Positions 62,893 through 64,000 of a DNA stretch of 64,000 bases are shown one piece after another. The stretch is from Paenalicyclobacillus ferrooxydans (GTDB lineage: Bacteria; Bacillota; Bacilli; Alicyclobacillales; Alicyclobacillaceae), in assembly GCF_001399675.1 (NCBI RefSeq), contig NZ_LJCO01000048.1, positions 1 to 64,000 on the forward strand, read 5' to 3'. Within the stretch, counting starts at the first letter, position 1. The number at the start of each line of letters is the position of its first letter. A program made the position numbers and the translations under genes. The notes under the pieces were generated by a model. The model did not search any database. It was not told the DNA's origin and saw only the letters and a program-made list of their open reading frames with translations.

Positions 62893-64000
62893 ATGGAGAG
62901 ATTCTTTGCCGACTTTCACATTCACGTCGGGCGGGCCCGAAACAAACCAGTCAAGATGGCCGCTGCTCGCACTCTGACGGTCGAAGCAGTCCTTCACGAA
63001 GCACGTGTCCGCAAAGGTCTAGATGTCATTACTCTGATTGACGGGGTGTGTACCAACGTCCTTTCTGAGCTTGACGATCTCGTTCGCTCCGATCGGTTGC
63101 ACCAGCTGCCGGGCGGCGGCTATGCATATGAGAATGGCCTTGTCGTCTTGCTCGGCGGAGAAATTGAAGTCTCCGGACCCGTTGGTGGAGCAGCTCATTT
63201 TGGATGTTGGTTTCCGACGCTGTCAGCTGCAAAGGATTTTCACGATTGGTTAGGCACGGTCGAAAAAAACCCAAGCCTCTCGTCTCAACGAGCGCGGACC
63301 AATGCACACACCCTTCAAGCTGAGACCAAGTCAAGGGGTGGGCTTTTTATCGTCCACCATGCGTTTACTCCACATAAGGGATTGTACGGAAACTGTGTCT
63401 CCAGTCTGGCTGAGATGGTTGACCCGAACAAAGCGGATGCGCTTGAGCTTGGTCTGTCGGCAGATTCCCACATGGCAGACTGTTTGCCTGAGCTTGCCGA
63501 CGTTACCTTTCTGTCGAACTCTGATGCCCACTCGCTGCCAAAAATCGCCCGCGAGTACAACGCACTGATGATGGAAGAGGCATCTTTCGCAGAAGTGGAA
63601 TTGGCACTTCACCGTCAGGCGGGGCGAAGAGTGACGGGAAACTACGGGTTGCATCCGAAACTCGGAAAATACCATCGTACGCGCTGTGCAAAATGCGGCA
63701 ATCCAGTCGATGAACTGTCGGGCGAGTGCAGTTGCGGCAGCAGCCGGAGGGTTATGGGTGTGTATGATCGCTTGATGGAGATAAGGCACACAGACTGCCC
63801 GCTGCACCCGGCTCATCGTCCGCCCTACACGTATCAAGTGCCACTCGAATTCATACCCGGATTAGGTCCAAAAGCACTCGGCAAACTGCTGAAGCAGTTC
63901 GGCACAGAGATGGCCGTTTTGCATCAGGGTGAATTCGCAGACATCTCTGCTGTGGTCGGGGAGGACTTGGCAAGGGCGATTGAGCGAGCGCGGACCGGTG
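62893..64000 (+). CDS. Endonuclease Q-like PHP-domain protein (3' end beyond the window)
   Basis: At least 369 residues, still open at the right edge. The N-terminal PHP metal site reads MERFFADFHIHVGRARNK, with HHAFTPHKGLYG and FLSNSDAHSLPKIAREYNAL further along. A zinc finger follows at about 270-295 (CAKCGNPVDEL, CSCGSS), then a helix-hairpin-helix (EFIPGLGPKALGKLLKQFGT). This is the TIGR00375 / endonuclease Q arrangement; archaeal and Bacillus EndoQ cut DNA 5' to deaminated bases. ATG 62893 lies six bases after the nudF stop, with GAGG upstream. Confidence 0.9.
   Translation, partial: MERFFADFHIHVGRARNKPVKMAAARTLTVEAVLHEARVRKGLDVITLIDGVCTNVLSELDDLVRSDRLHQLPGGGYAYENGLVVLLGGEIEVSGPVGGAAHFGCWFPTLSAAKDFHDWLGTVEKNPSLSSQRARTNAHTLQAETKSRGGLFIVHHAFTPHKGLYGNCVSSLAEMVDPNKADALELGLSADSHMADCLPELADVTFLSNSDAHSLPKIAREYNALMMEEASFAEVELALHRQAGRRVTGNYGLHPKLGKYHRTRCAKCGNPVDELSGECSCGSSRRVMGVYDRLMEIRHTDCPLHPAHRPPYTYQVPLEFIPGLGPKALGKLLKQFGTEMAVLHQGEFADISAVVGEDLARAIERARTG

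Overview
The window reads as chromosomal DNA of an aerobic, endospore-forming member of the Bacillales, most like the Alicyclobacillus group. This is inferred from gene content and protein character, since no rRNA is present. The evidence is an alpha/beta-type small acid-soluble spore protein, GerPC- and GerPA/GerPF-like spore germination proteins, PAS-type kinases resembling sporulation kinases, a kumamolisin-type (S53) acid protease, two GH18 hydrolases of the spore-cortex/cell-wall type, and a sigma-54 controlled branched-chain keto acid (bkd) operon next to a DUF2627 gene, as in Bacillus. Base composition is near 50% GC.

Layout. 0-7.5 kb is an accessory patchwork. It holds GNAT acetyltransferases, a Nudix hydrolase, two tiny membrane proteins, a DUF1992 protein, a structured RNA, a group II intron with a frameshifted reverse transcriptase, and five copies of a short motif GGGCAG-N5-CTGA lying between the genes. 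7.6-10.9 kb has a MerR regulator with a divergent SDR-type reductase and a textbook 19-bp-spacer operator, then a wrecked tyrosine recombinase and truncated genes around a sharp junction near 9355. 11-22 kb carries a class B penicillin-binding protein, a membrane histidine kinase, an SRPBCC protein, the sedolisin protease, a double GNAT, a DoxX-like protein, a secreted pair including a SpoIID/LytB-like protein, and a methyltransferase. 22-28 kb has a c-di-GMP riboswitch in front of a decayed diguanylate cyclase, two DMT-family exporters, an SDR, and a ZTP riboswitch controlling purT.

28-44 kb contains a solitary Dam-type methylase, a PAS kinase, two GH18 proteins, ApbE, a SASP, a GerPC/GerPA/GerPF-like/Hsp20 operon, an endonuclease III relative, a second Hsp20, CorA, a metallo-beta-lactamase-fold hydrolase, and molybdopterin genes (a MoaD-MoaE fusion and moaC). 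44.5-64 kb is a coherent metabolic block: DUF2627, a BkdR-like sigma-54 activator, a perfect -24/-12 promoter, leucine dehydrogenase, the four-subunit branched-chain 2-oxoacid dehydrogenase (lpd, E1 alpha, E1 beta, E2), lipA-lipB to make its lipoyl cofactor, then methylmalonyl-CoA mutase, a fused cobalamin-domain/epimerase protein and a carboxyltransferase. Together these convert leucine, isoleucine and valine to branched acyl-CoA and feed propionyl-CoA into succinyl-CoA. An M20 peptidase, an amino-acid permease, an ADP-ribose pyrophosphatase and an endonuclease Q-like PHP protein (cut by the right edge) follow.

The most notable signals are the GGGCAG-N5-CTGA repeat family with the intron splitting a palindrome beside one copy, the unassigned structured RNA at 490-835, the GerP-like/Hsp20 operon, several domain fusions (MoaD-MoaE, mutase B12 domain-epimerase, Rossmann-PAS-AAA+ activator), and a tandem repeat that forms a chain of overlapping mini-ORFs in front of an SDR whose catalytic Ser and Lys are replaced.
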